Of a stretch of DNA of 64,000 nt, positions 25,689-35,214 are shown piece by piece. The notes below the pieces were generated by a model. That model was not told where the DNA came from and did not search any database. It was given only the letters and a program-made list of their open reading frames with translations. Positions within the stretch are counted from its first letter, which is position 1. The number at the start of each line of letters is the position of its first letter. Made by a program: the position numbers and the translations under genes. Location of the stretch: the NCBI GenBank assembly GCA_023450085.1, contig JAEXHI010000020.1, positions 124,001 to 188,000 of the forward strand. Direction: 5' to 3'. The stretch is from Bacteroidota bacterium (GTDB lineage: Bacteria; Bacteroidota; Bacteroidia; Sphingobacteriales; Sphingobacteriaceae).

Positions 25689-27920
25689 ATGAAACAATTA
25701 ATCATAGGAATGGCATTGCTGATGTTGACAACAACCATTCAGGCACAGAAAAAAACAACGGGCAAAGAAAAACCGCCTACGCAAAAAGAAATGGATAAAA
25801 TGCTGGAAGCGGCAATGAAGCAGGAAGGATTGAGCAAGGAGGAACAGGCGGAAATGAAAAAAATGATGGGAAACGTGATGCCGGCTATGATGGAAAGCAA
25901 CACCAAAACAGCAAATTATAGCGAGTTTACCAAAAATGCAAGTTTGGTGCCTGCCAGAAATACCGGAAAGATTGCCATTGCGTTGAGTAAAAAAATGCCG
26001 CAAAGCGAAATAAAAACCTTTGCCGACCTGTTATATTCCAGGATGATGGCAAAAGGCGATGCCGCTGAAATGGCTATCGCCAAAAAGGCCATCACGCAAA
26101 CGCCCAAAGCCGTCGATATAAACGCCGCCGCTATTTTAGCGATGGTACAGGGACATTCCGAAACAGCACTGGCACTCGCCATCAAAGCGGTACAGGTGGA
26201 GCCGATAAATACAAATTACCAGAACAATATGGCGGCGTTGCTTACACAATACGGCTATCCTGAACAGGCTATCCCTGTTTTAAGAAAATTGAACCTCGAA
26301 TTTCCCGGCAACAGTACGGTACTGAACAACCTGGCCCATGCATGGCTCAGCCTGGGCGAAAAGGACAGTGCTGCAGTGTATGCCAATGCCGCTATGCGCA
26401 TCAATCCCTTGCACACCGAAGCCGCACAGGTTGCCGGGCTTATCAAAGAAATAAAGGGCAATGATCCGTCTGACGATTACAGGCAGGCCATGGCAAATGC
26501 ACCCAATCCCTTTACACAGCAAATGCTCAAAAACAAAGGGGGCAGCGCTAAGTTACAGTGGGATGACATCAGGAACAACCTTACCATTTACGAATATTTT
26601 CCTTTTAAATGGTTGAAAATGCCCCAGTTGAGCAATAGGGTAAAGGGCTATGAAAACGACAGGGCAATTCAAAAGGCTTACACCCAGGTCAAGGATAAAA
26701 TAGAAGAGCAAATCAGCATGATGACAGAACAAACAGAGAAAGAAATGGATGCACTGGTTGATAAAGGCGATGCTGCCTTTGTTGCTGAAATGGCCAGTGC
26801 AACGATGAAAGGCCAAAGCTGGATGAGCAAACCTGCCGCCAATGTATTGGAAGTATTACGGGCTTACCAAACGCAAAACCAATTATCCTTTGCCGATACG
26901 ATTAAAAAACTGGAAAAATGGAAGGATGAATTGAGGAAAGAAAAGGACATCAAAATCAGGAATATTTATAAAAAAATAGATGACCGTAATCAAACATCCT
27001 GCCAACAATATAAAGCACAATTGGATGCCCTGGAAAATGAATACCTGTTAGAGGTAAATACCCGGACATACAAAACCATGTTCCGGCATATAAGCAATTA
27101 CCAATCCTGGCTTAACGCCTGGGTTACCTGGAACTGGTATGTAAACGGCAATGTAAAAAACCTGGTGATGATGCAGGATTTGCAGGCTACCCAACATCTT
27201 GTTGCCCTGTATGACCAGATGGCGCAGTTATTGGAAGCCCTGCCCGAACATTGTGGGGTGGCTACCAAAGAAACACAGTATAACCTTCCTGTTCCCGCCA
27301 TCCCCAACTTTACTTGCCCGGCGGTGGTAAGCATACCCGACGGTGCCGAATGGCGGCAATTAACGGCAGGTGCCAAAGATTTTAATAAAAATGTATATGG
27401 TATCATTAAAAGCGCAGCACCGGTACCCAATGTGTCCGTAGCTTACGGCATAGGTAACCAGATTGCACAGCCCGGAAGAGCTCCATTTCTTAAAACGGCA
27501 AATGGCAGCATCCTGCCCGGAGGCATTAATAGCGATAATGATGAGTTGGCTCCTATTCCAAACCTGCTGCCAAAAGGTGAAGAGCTTGCAGCCATACCTG
27601 ATGTGATGAGAGATCTGGTAGCCAAAGACCTGATGCAGGCAATGTTATCAGCCGATTGCAAAAATATAAAAAGCGATAAGGAGAATTTTAAAGCATTGAT
27701 AGAGCGACTGGAGAAACACGGGCGATTATTAAGAATACCGAAAATTATGGAAAGTTTAAGCGGTTATTTAAGAAAAGTAAGACAGGCAGAGATAGATGCG
27801 ACCGCACGAAAAACCTATGAGGTTATAATAAAAGATGAAGTGCGGCAGAAAGGCCTGCAACCTACCATCAGCAATGGCTTACAGCCTCGGGGAACATTTA
27901 CCCTGAAACAGTTTTTTTAA
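25689..27920 (+). CDS. Exported TPR-repeat protein of unknown function
   Basis: 743 residues. Signal peptide LIIGMALLMLTTTIQAQ, a charged Met-rich helix (about 35-75, EEQAEMKKMMGNVMPAMM), then TPR-like repeats (about 130-265; TALALAIKAVQVEPINTNYQ, FPGNSTVLNNLAHAWLSLGE) and a long helical C-terminal part with CPAVVSIPDG and PIPNLLPKGEE segments. No enzyme motif seen. Last gene of the exported-protein run; a terminator follows. The leader AAAATAAACAGATG is the same as that of 23172. Confidence 0.62.
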   Translation: MKQLIIGMALLMLTTTIQAQKKTTGKEKPPTQKEMDKMLEAAMKQEGLSKEEQAEMKKMMGNVMPAMMESNTKTANYSEFTKNASLVPARNTGKIAIALSKKMPQSEIKTFADLLYSRMMAKGDAAEMAIAKKAITQTPKAVDINAAAILAMVQGHSETALALAIKAVQVEPINTNYQNNMAALLTQYGYPEQAIPVLRKLNLEFPGNSTVLNNLAHAWLSLGEKDSAAVYANAAMRINPLHTEAAQVAGLIKEIKGNDPSDDYRQAMANAPNPFTQQMLKNKGGSAKLQWDDIRNNLTIYEYFPFKWLKMPQLSNRVKGYENDRAIQKAYTQVKDKIEEQISMMTEQTEKEMDALVDKGDAAFVAEMASATMKGQSWMSKPAANVLEVLRAYQTQNQLSFADTIKKLEKWKDELRKEKDIKIRNIYKKIDDRNQTSCQQYKAQLDALENEYLLEVNTRTYKTMFRHISNYQSWLNAWVTWNWYVNGNVKNLVMMQDLQATQHLVALYDQMAQLLEALPEHCGVATKETQYNLPVPAIPNFTCPAVVSIPDGAEWRQLTAGAKDFNKNVYGIIKSAAPVPNVSVAYGIGNQIAQPGRAPFLKTANGSILPGGINSDNDELAPIPNLLPKGEELAAIPDVMRDLVAKDLMQAMLSADCKNIKSDKENFKALIERLEKHGRLLRIPKIMESLSGYLRKVRQAEIDATARKTYEVIIKDEVRQKGLQPTISNGLQPRGTFTLKQFF

Positions 27921-27968
27921 GGAACGTATAGGAGATTTAATAGAAAATCCATCAAATCTACAAAATAT

Positions 27969-28002
27969 AAAAGCCTCCCTGCATTGCGTAGAGGGGCTTT
28001 TT
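27969..28002 (+). terminator. Terminator of the exported-protein operon
   Basis: Stem AAAAGCC-T-CCCT (27969-27980) pairs with AGAGGGGCTTTTT (27990-28002), with one bulge and a 9-base loop, and ends in a T-run. It lies 49 bases past the stop of 25689-27920. Confidence 0.65.
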
Positions 28003-28020
28003 AATTCTTTTAATTGATAT

Positions 28021-28200
28021 CTAGACCACTTTCACGTTAACTGCATTAGGGCTTTTTATCTTGGATGTCATAGCTTACCTGAGCATTCTGTTGAATTTGG
28101 TCGATAAGTTCTGATGTGCATACTTCGTTGCCACCATTAGCCGAGGTGGTGAAACCAAAACCCTTGGTCCCACTAAAAATTTCACTGTTCCTTATCCTAT
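28021..28200 (-). pseudogene. Cold-shock protein gene with two frameshifts
   Basis: The minus strand encodes a recognisable Csp family protein in pieces: GTVKF, then after a +1 shift SGTKGFGFTTSANGGNEV and SELIDQIQQNAQVSYDIQDK, then after a second shift PNAVNVKVV and stop at 28021. Shifts lie in the T-run near 28176 and the A-run near 28052. The RNP1-like KGFGF motif survives, but RNP2 (VFVH in the family) has become EVCTS. No start codon remains. A nucleic-acid-binding cold-shock gene that is no longer functional. Confidence 0.75.
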
Positions 28201-28468
28201 TCAAATAAATTCTATAAGTTTCGGTTATTCGCTACTAGATGTTCTAACACAAACGTATGCCTGCTTTGTACCACAACATTTTTAAATTAGGAATATCCAC
28301 TTGGAGCCAAACTTCGATTAAAACCAGTCTTCTAATCACAGAATTTCTACCCTTTGGTATTATTTATTTATTTTTATACTTCCAAACAAACCTAAACTAG
28401 ACATCTTGAAATCCATTTTTGTCATACTGTCTTGTCCTGAAATAGCTTGTCATTAACGCAAGCCAAAA

Positions 28469-29831
28469 ATGAAAGCAAAAACAGAAAAGACTGTCAACCC
28501 TACCATTGCCGCCCGAAAGCCTTGGGGAAGGCTGAATGAAGAAACCAAAGCAAAGATTGTTAGTGAAATTAGCAGCGGCCTGCTAAGCGAGCGAGCGGCA
28601 GGACGAAAGTACGGCCTACCAAAAAGCACCATAGGCAAGTGGCACGACAAGCATAATTTAGCTAACTTGCTTAGCCCGCAAATTCCAGACGGGCTTTTAG
28701 CCATGGATGAATCCAAATAATCGAAGCTGCTCAAGAAAAAGATCGAAGAACTTACCAAGGCGCTTGCGGATGCCCAGCTCAAGAATGTTGCACTGGAAAC
28801 AATGATAGAGGTTGCTGAGAGCGAACTGAAGATCAAGATCAGAAAAAAGCGTGGTACCAAACAGTCTTAAGAATGAGGCAAAAACTACCAGGGAAGCCCC
28901 TGATGGAACTTTGCGCACTGTTTGGTGTAAGTCGCCAGGCCTACTATCTGGCACACCAACATGCGGCCAGAACTGATATTTCAAACATGGTCATATTAGC
29001 TTTGGTTGCTGAATTCCGCTCTTCTGTGCCCATGCTGGGTACCCGAAAGCTGTTGCATATGCTTGGCCCAGAAATGAAGAAGCACGATATTAAAATGGGC
29101 CGGGACCAGCTCTATGACCTTTTGAGGTTCCATGGACTGCTCATGCGCAGAAGGAGACGGCATGTGCAGACAACAAACTCCCACCACTGGCTGAGGAAAT
29201 ATCCTAACTTGACGAAACATATGGTATTGTCCGCGGCTGAACAATTGTGGGTCAGCGATATTACCTACATCCGTACGTTGGAAGGTTTTAGCTACCTGAG
29301 CCTGATCACAGATCCATACTCCCGAAAGATCGTAGGATATGCACTTCATCACAGCCTAGAAGCAGTTGGCTGTATAGCTGCATTGCAGATGGCCATCAAG
29401 AGCAGAAACAGAGCGTCGCCATTTATCCTTGTCCATCATTCAGGCCGGGGAATACAATATTGTTCCCAGGATTATACCGCTATGCTGAACGAAGATAGGA
29501 TTGCCATAAGCATGACCCAAATTGGAAGTCCATATGAAAATGCACTCACCGAGCGTATCAATGGATCATAAAGAACGAGTTCTATCCAGGGAGAATTTAC
29601 CAGGACGATAGGGAGGCTAAGAAATGTATAGCTGCAATAGTCCGCAACTACAACGAAAAAGGCCCCATTAGCGCCGTGGACTACTTCACGCCTAATCAGG
29701 CACATGGTATGTCGGGAGAGATCAGTAAGAGATGGAAACATTACCCATACAGGAAATATTCAGCGAAGGAAGCCCATATCTTGGAATTCCCTAAAGTATT
29801 TGTGATAGGTCGGTATTGTAGCTATATGTGA
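28469..29831 (+). pseudogene. IS3-family transposase OrfA/OrfB (copy 2), inactivated
   Basis: OrfA 28469-28870: HTH-like GLLSERAAGRKYGLPKSTIG, then an in-frame TAA at 28718 where the leucine-zipper part (SKLLKKKIEELTKAL) continues in the same frame. OrfB from 28873 has VSDITYIRTL (first Asp), HHSGRGIQYCS (second Asp changed to Gly) and ENALTERING (Glu present), then a one-base deletion giving stop at 29571. The remaining frame runs to 29831 (KNEFYPG, NYNEKGPISAVDYF, FVIGRYCSYM). A left-end-like TGTCTTGTCCTG lies at 28429. The lesions are shared with copy 1 at 13250. Confidence 0.85.
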
Positions 29832-29990
29832 AAGCGCCATCAGTTTTCTCCTGCTGACCCTTATCAACTTTTCCTGTTTCTGCAAACAGGAAATATGCAG
29901 GATCGCACTCATAAGTGCCTGATGCCAAACGTTTAGCTTGTTATCATTTTCCAACAGGCATATGCAGGTTTTTAATACTTCAAAATTCAT
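29760..29990 (-). pseudogene. Fragment of a small HTH-like gene cut by IS3 sequence
   Basis: A minus-strand frame of 76 codons whose middle (ILHISCLQKQEKLIRVSRRK, then LMALSHIATIPTYHKYFREF) looks like a conserved regulatory helix bundle rather than a shadow. It ends (QDMGFLR) inside DNA that also encodes the IS3 OrfB tail, and the corresponding stretch is present beside copy 1 (to 13762). I infer a host gene truncated at an IS3 boundary; I cannot name the family with certainty. Confidence 0.4.
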
Positions 29991-30172
29991 AGAAATCTAT
30001 CTATTTAAAAGGGAACTTGAAATCTTCCTCACAGTGATAATATGACCCCAATACCTTTTTGTGCCTTACCTTCCCAGAAATCCTAAGATTTTGCAATGTA
30101 CCAGCGGACATGCGTACAGTAGATTGATACAAATGTCTTTTTTATTGTCCCAGACTAAAAGGCCCACGAAAC

Positions 30173-30195
30173 TGGGGGATATTCCAAAATTGGCC
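30173..30195 (-). repeat. IS-end-like motif shared with 7445-7467
   Basis: A 23-base sequence (core GGGGGATATTCCAAAA) found in inverted orientation at 7445-7467 with one mismatch. It abuts the 3' end of the DUF4260 gene. It may be a terminal remnant of an IS21-like element; no transposase is nearby. Confidence 0.45.
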
Positions 30196-30209
30196 ACCTT
30201 AGCATTTAA

Positions 30210-30596
30210 CTATACTACTTCCTTTTGATATTCTTCTTTCCCAATCTTGCCCAAATGGGTATTATTAAAACTATCTTTGAATTTTAGTCCGTAGCCAAAT
30301 ATTCTATCCATCGATGAATGGGCTAATAATATCACCCCAATCAGGGAAATAACAGGAATGCCGGACCAATATCCTGAACCCATAATGATAACAGCTACTA
30401 ACTTATGATGAAAAAAATTATATGTCCAGGCCCCAACCCTATCGTTAAGGAGATAACCAATCATCGATAGATCGGGAAGCAGTAAACATGCGGGAAAAAA
30501 CCACCAGGGATAATTCAATTGGACAAACAATACTATTGCAAGCAAAAACTGTCCAAACTCTTCAAGTTTCAAAAGTCTTTTCATTCCATTTTCCAT
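30210..30596 (-). CDS. DUF4260 family membrane protein
   Basis: 128 residues with four predicted hydrophobic segments. LLKLEEFGQFLLAIVLF, WWFFPACLLLPDLSMIGYLL and LIGVILLAHSSMDRIFGYGL match the DUF4260 family pattern, including the conserved HSSMDRxFGYGLK. Start at M1 (30596) or M5 (30584). Inner-membrane protein of unknown function. The frameshifted Crp/Fnr gene lies just upstream on the same strand and may once have controlled it. Confidence 0.85.
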   Translation of the reverse strand: MENGMKRLLKLEEFGQFLLAIVLFVQLNYPWWFFPACLLLPDLSMIGYLLNDRVGAWTYNFFHHKLVAVIIMGSGYWSGIPVISLIGVILLAHSSMDRIFGYGLKFKDSFNNTHLGKIGKEEYQKEVV

Positions 30597-30663
30597 AATT
30601 TATGATTTTTGTGTTCAGAGTACAAAAATGGAGAATTCTGGTGGCACAGTCTCTTGACTAAAA

Positions 30664-31236
30664 TCAAGAATTTTCAGCTTGGCGTTTCCTTATCCTACTT
30701 AATGTTTCCGCTGTCATTCCCAGAAGGGAAGCAATGTATTGTAGCGGAACCCGATTAAACAGATCCCGGTTCTGTTCAAAATACAGGTTATACCTCTCTT
30801 CAGCTGTCAACGATAAATGAGAAAAAACCCTATCCTCAATCGTCGCAAAGCATTTTATGATAATTTTTTTTCTCGATTTCGTGCCATCTTTCAAGCTCAC
30901 TGCAAAGTTTAAGATAGTTGTCCCTGGTTATCGTTAGCAGTTCAACATCTGTAAATGCCTGGATGCTCCATCGGTTTGGCTGTCCTAAAAAGAAACCCGC
31001 TATCTCGGTGATCAACGAATCTTCGGTAGAAATCCACTGGGTAACTTCTTTCTCACCTGAAAAGCCATATACTCTTAGGATTCCTGATTTAATGAAGCTC
31101 AACCTATCACAAAACCCTCCAGATCTGGTAAAAAAATCATGTCTACAAAGTTTTTCTTTATAGAAATAATGGCTGTTAGCTCATCTTCTGTGAGATGTCC
31201 AAAATACTCTTGTATTAGTTTGTCGAATTCTTTCAA
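30664..31236 (-). pseudogene. Crp/Fnr family regulator with two frameshifts
   Basis: The parts read, from TTG 31236: KEFDKLIQEYFGHLTEDELT; then, after a shift near 31160, KLCRHDFFTRSGGFCDRLSF and LRVYGFSGEKEVTQWISTED (cyclic-nucleotide-binding-like jelly roll); then, after a shift in an eight-A run near 30868, FATIEDRVFSHLSLTAEERY and PLQYIASLLGMTAETLSRIR (HTH), ending at 30664. Both breaks are at or near homopolymers, so sequencing error is an alternative to true decay. Confidence 0.82.
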
Positions 31237-31966
31237 GATAAACAATTTAAAACCAACAAATATACAAAACTGTTAGTTGCTTATTTTTCCAGACCAACCA
31301 AGGGCTCTTATTTTATTCCCTTAAAAATAAGTAGACAACAATCTCCTTTAAGATGTACTATATGCCAGGTATTCTCCCTCAAACCAGGTGAAAAAGAAAT
31401 TTTATCCACTTACTGATATTGTCATTGAAAGATATCATACGGGAGTCGTAAAGCTATCCCATCCGACTAATTTTGTTTCTGCTTTTCGCAGTCGTATCAA
31501 AACACAATATTTAGTAGATTTTCTTTAGATGCTTCAAAATATATAATCTCTCCCGCCTTTATCTACCAAGTGCCTTCTCACTGCTCAGGGAAATCCCAGT
31601 TCCCCAGCACAACATGCATATCAGCCTCATCTACTATGTACACAAGACATATTCGGACGGCTCCCATCCTCTGGGAGGAAAATCCTAAACAAGCTAGATT
31701 ATTAGAAGGTATAGAATCGTTGGCAAACAGATTATTGGCAACAACATCATTAATGCCGTAAGCCATGATACATATCACTACCTCTTGCTTGTTAAAGAAT
31801 CTCAACATGGAATTGCCCAACAGACAGCCAACATTATAAGAGAAGGTCTCATCTTTTGAGTAAATTGCGCGCTATTATATATTATCTTTGCAAATTATCT
31901 TATAAGGCATTCATGCCAATAAACTTTAGCCGTCCCAGACCTAAACTTAAACCGGAAAATGTTTGG
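31237..31966. other. Intergenic, possible gene remnants
   Basis: 730 AT-rich bases between the Crp/Fnr pseudogene and the kinase operon. A minus-strand open stretch (31578-31820; contains MAYGINDVVANNLFANDSIP and DMHVVLGNWDFPEQ) might be a decayed gene, but it has no recognisable family and no clear start context. No RNA gene seen. Confidence 0.3.
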
Positions 31967-33217
31967 CTAAAACAAAACTATAAAATAATGCCATCCGTCC
32001 TTATAGTCGTAGGAAATGCGGAATTGATGCAGTTCCACAATCTGCTTCACTATGGCAAGGCCAAGCCCCAGTCCATCAGACGAGGGCGATTTGTAAAAAC
32101 GTTCAAAAACGGCAGTACTATCCAACGCCCCTCCCGCACCCGTATTGCTAACTGAAAAACTGTTCTTATCCAACTTCACTATCATACGGCCTCCTTCATG
32201 ATTATGCCTGATAGCATTACCAATTAGGTTGTCCAATAAAATATCAGCCAGGTACCTGTTCATCAACAATATATGTTTTTCCAACTGCGCATCAACGGAA
32301 ATATTCCTCCGCTGTGTAAACTCCTGAAAATAAACCAGCTTTTCGCTTACCATTTCTCCAAGTTCCAATTGTTCCCTATCATTAAGAAGATTGTTGTCAA
32401 TTTTCATCAAAAGTAATAGTGACTGGTTGAGCTTAGTCAATTTAGCTGTGGCCCTGTATAGGTCTATAAGGTCTTTACTTTGCTGCTCATCCAGATCGTT
32501 CGATTGCAACATCGTATCCAATTTGGCATTGATCACTGCGATAGGTGTCATCATCTCATGCGAGGCGTTTTCGGTAAATAACTTGATCTGTCTATAATCG
32601 GAACTTACCCGCTGTGAAATATCTACAATGGCATCATTAAGTTCCCTAAATTCGGCAATGGGGGTAGATACTTGTTCAAAACCATGTTCCTGATTTAGAT
32701 TGAACGATTTTAGGTTAAGCAGCAATTGTCTGAAAGGTAGCCATATCCTTCTAATCATGTAGCGGCTAACCAGCAATAATAACAGGAGTAGGCCAAATAC
32801 AGGTAGGATAATCACCAGGAAAATACTTTTGGCCTGATCGATATGGGCAATCTTCGAAGCAATGATCTTCACACGATAGGTCTCCCCTGCCATCTCTAGG
32901 TCTTCTTCCAGATACCTACCGGTTTCACTAAGCTTTTTTTTGGTATTATAGAAAACGGTATCACCGAAGTGCCGCTTTCGTTTCATTTTGGGAATACGAT
33001 GATACTCGATGACCAGGTCCTCAAATGCCACGTGTGCGGGAAAACTCTCCCTTTTGGCCGTGTAATCCCTTACCTCCAACAGTTCCTCTACCAGATAGTT
33101 GTCGATCTGCCTATTCAGATAATCGCCCAAGGTGTGGTAAAACAAATAACCAATGACCAAAAGGCCTAAGCTACCGGTCACCAACAGGACACGGTTATAT
33201 GCGGTAAAAAGCTTCAC
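31967..33217 (-). CDS. Sensor histidine kinase of OmpR/EnvZ class
   Basis: 416 residues with two membrane spans (about 10-30 and 145-170) enclosing a periplasmic sensor. HisKA has His near 221 (FTENASHEMMTPIAV); the HATPase has LLDNLIGNAIRHN and GLGLGLAIVKQIVELH. It overlaps the response regulator gene by 4 bases and is the last gene of a minus-strand run with the ApbE/DUF3570 module. It probably senses envelope redox or metal state, an inference from context. Confidence 0.9.
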   Translation of the reverse strand: MKLFTAYNRVLLVTGSLGLLVIGYLFYHTLGDYLNRQIDNYLVEELLEVRDYTAKRESFPAHVAFEDLVIEYHRIPKMKRKRHFGDTVFYNTKKKLSETGRYLEEDLEMAGETYRVKIIASKIAHIDQAKSIFLVIILPVFGLLLLLLLVSRYMIRRIWLPFRQLLLNLKSFNLNQEHGFEQVSTPIAEFRELNDAIVDISQRVSSDYRQIKLFTENASHEMMTPIAVINAKLDTMLQSNDLDEQQSKDLIDLYRATAKLTKLNQSLLLLMKIDNNLLNDREQLELGEMVSEKLVYFQEFTQRRNISVDAQLEKHILLMNRYLADILLDNLIGNAIRHNHEGGRMIVKLDKNSFSVSNTGAGGALDSTAVFERFYKSPSSDGLGLGLAIVKQIVELHQFRISYDYKDGWHYFIVLF

Positions 33218-33891
33218 TTGTCCACAAATTTATAGCCTACACCATATACCGAATGAAAGTAGTCCTTACAACCGGCATCAACCAATTTGCGTCGCAGGTT
33301 TTTCATATGGGTATAAACAAAATCAAAGCTATCGGCCATATCCGCGTGATCTCCCCAGATATGGGTTACCAGGGCCGATTTGGAAATTACCTTTGCCTTA
33401 TTGGACATAAAATAGACCAGCAGGTCGAACTCTTTCTTGGTAAGGCCGATTAGCTCGGTATTGACCTTAACTATTTTACTTTTGATATCGATACTCAGCT
33501 CATTGAATACCATCAGGTCATTACCTTTGAACCACCTTCGTCTTACCACGGCCATTATACGGGCACTGAGCTCAGAGAGATGGAAAGGCTTTACCAGATA
33601 ATCGTCTGCGCCCAAGGCCAGCCCATCTATCCGCTGATCAACCGATCCCCGTGCCGTGATGATGATCACTCCCTCTTCTCTCTCCAACTTTTTTAGTAAC
33701 TGCAGCAATTTCAGTCCATCCCCGTCGGGCAAGGTCAGGTCCAGCAAGATACAATCGTAGTCGTATAATGTTATTTTTTCGCAAGCGGTATCAAAACTGG
33801 CGGCTATATCGCATACGTTTCCCTCTGATTTCAGGTAATCTACGATATTCTCCCTCAACAGTTCCTCATCCTCTATTACCAGGATCTTCAT
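33214..33891 (-). CDS. OmpR/PhoB family response regulator
   Basis: 225 residues. Receiver domain with Glu7/Asp8, phospho-acceptor Asp51 (CILLDLTLPDGDG) and Lys in YLVKPFHLSE. C-terminal winged helix: LTKKEFDLLVYFMSNKAKVI and YVHTHMKNLRRKL-like region (VYTHMKNLRRKLVD). Cognate partner of the overlapping kinase. It starts 34 bases after the DUF3570 gene, so it probably belongs to the same transcript. Confidence 0.92.
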   Translation of the reverse strand: MKILVIEDEELLRENIVDYLKSEGNVCDIAASFDTACEKITLYDYDCILLDLTLPDGDGLKLLQLLKKLEREEGVIIITARGSVDQRIDGLALGADDYLVKPFHLSELSARIMAVVRRRWFKGNDLMVFNELSIDIKSKIVKVNTELIGLTKKEFDLLVYFMSNKAKVISKSALVTHIWGDHADMADSFDFVYTHMKNLRRKLVDAGCKDYFHSVYGVGYKFVDK

Positions 33892-33925
33892 AAGCTATCA
33901 AAGCATTAGGTGCTCAACAATTTAG

Positions 33926-35122
33926 CTATTTATATTTAATATTAAGTGAAATGATATCCGAACTCATGTTGATATTCTTACTATAATGCCCGTATCGTAG
34001 CTCTAGCATGCTCAGGTGCTGAAACCCCAACACCCCTTTGGGAGGTGCAATACGTATACCGGCTCCGTAAAAATTACTGTTGAATTTTGACAGATCATAA
34101 TTGCTATTATAGTATTGATCTGCAACGGTATGGTTCTGGTACGGTGCAAAATATTTGGCCGCCGTTTGGGTATAATAACGATAAAATGGACTGATAGAGA
34201 AAAACGGACTGATCTTTACTGGCAATTCAATTTCTGCCGTATGGGCGTTAAGTCCCCAATTATCGGTATAGAAACGGTAATAGGACCTCAAGATCACGTT
34301 ATCCCCCAGAAAGTAATTGGCCCTAAAACCCAAGGGCAGTTTAAAACGGCTATTGGGCAACTTCTCCTGGTGTACACTTCCGTCATTGAAAAATACACGA
34401 TGAAACGGTAAACTGAGGTAGCCGTTCTGTTGTACCAGATCCGCTAAGAACATTACCTGTAGGCGCTGATTGATGACCTCCGAATAGGATAGCGAAGCGG
34501 CAAAGGTATTTCTTGCCGCTGTTCCGACAGTTTCATGCTGGCCACCTCCAGCTCTCAGTTCTATTGGTAAAATCAACGTAACCTGATCTAGATAAGTTTG
34601 CAGTTTAGCTGTAAATTCCCCGCTTCTATCTTTTGTCTTTGCCGAAAATGCAATATTGCCTCCTAGAGAAAGATAATCAAATTCTGCAGAAGAAGATAGA
34701 CCCGCCGCGATGGTAGTTCCTTTTTTCTCGTTCTCCATGCTCCAACTTAGGGACGGATAAATACGGGTATCGGCATGCGAAGCTGAAGAATTGGCCTGTA
34801 GATCGATCTTATCTGAAGAGGCGGAGGTATAATGGTCTATCCCCACATCTAGGCCATAAGTATGCTTCCTTGCCTTATTATCATATCTGGTTAGCCTTAC
34901 GTCAAAAACATTAGCTATATCCGTAAGTTTTTGCGAACCGATGCCACCGGTCACGGCAGCATTGTTCCCATCTTGCGTGTAATAACTGGAAACCAGATTT
35001 ATCTCTTCCAATTTTAGCTTACGGCTTTGGTAACCTGTATTTTCCTTTTTCGGCTTATCTTGCGCAAGAGCTGGATGCAACAATGCAAAGGCCATGGCCA
35101 TGGTTAGAAATACTTTCTTCAT
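33926..35122 (-). CDS. DUF3570 domain-containing outer-membrane beta-barrel protein
   Basis: 398 residues. Signal peptide MAMAFALLHPALAQ; the rest is an amphipathic beta-strand pattern ending in an aromatic/basic strand (ISLNIKYK), typical of an outer-membrane barrel. LKLEEINLVSSYYTQDGNNA and LTDIANVFDVRLTRYD match DUF3570. In other bacteria DUF3570 genes are neighbours of DUF4266, ApbE and thioredoxin genes, as here. A role as a channel or partner for an exported flavoprotein is inferred from context only. Confidence 0.85.
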   Translation of the reverse strand: MKKVFLTMAMAFALLHPALAQDKPKKENTGYQSRKLKLEEINLVSSYYTQDGNNAAVTGGIGSQKLTDIANVFDVRLTRYDNKARKHTYGLDVGIDHYTSASSDKIDLQANSSASHADTRIYPSLSWSMENEKKGTTIAAGLSSSAEFDYLSLGGNIAFSAKTKDRSGEFTAKLQTYLDQVTLILPIELRAGGGQHETVGTAARNTFAASLSYSEVINQRLQVMFLADLVQQNGYLSLPFHRVFFNDGSVHQEKLPNSRFKLPLGFRANYFLGDNVILRSYYRFYTDNWGLNAHTAEIELPVKISPFFSISPFYRYYTQTAAKYFAPYQNHTVADQYYNSNYDLSKFNSNFYGAGIRIAPPKGVLGFQHLSMLELRYGHYSKNINMSSDIISLNIKYK

Positions 35123-35214
35123 TGCTTTTCTTATTTACTTTCGAAAATTATGGTGCTATCCTGTGTGACTTTTCTTGGGCAGCTCCATCTGCTGTTATAT
35201 TGTGGGCAAAATGA

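Noticed and set aside
31578..31820. Minus-strand 80-codon frame near the kinase operon
   Set aside because: Possibly coding in style, but with no identifiable family, start signal or partner; left as unassigned remnant.
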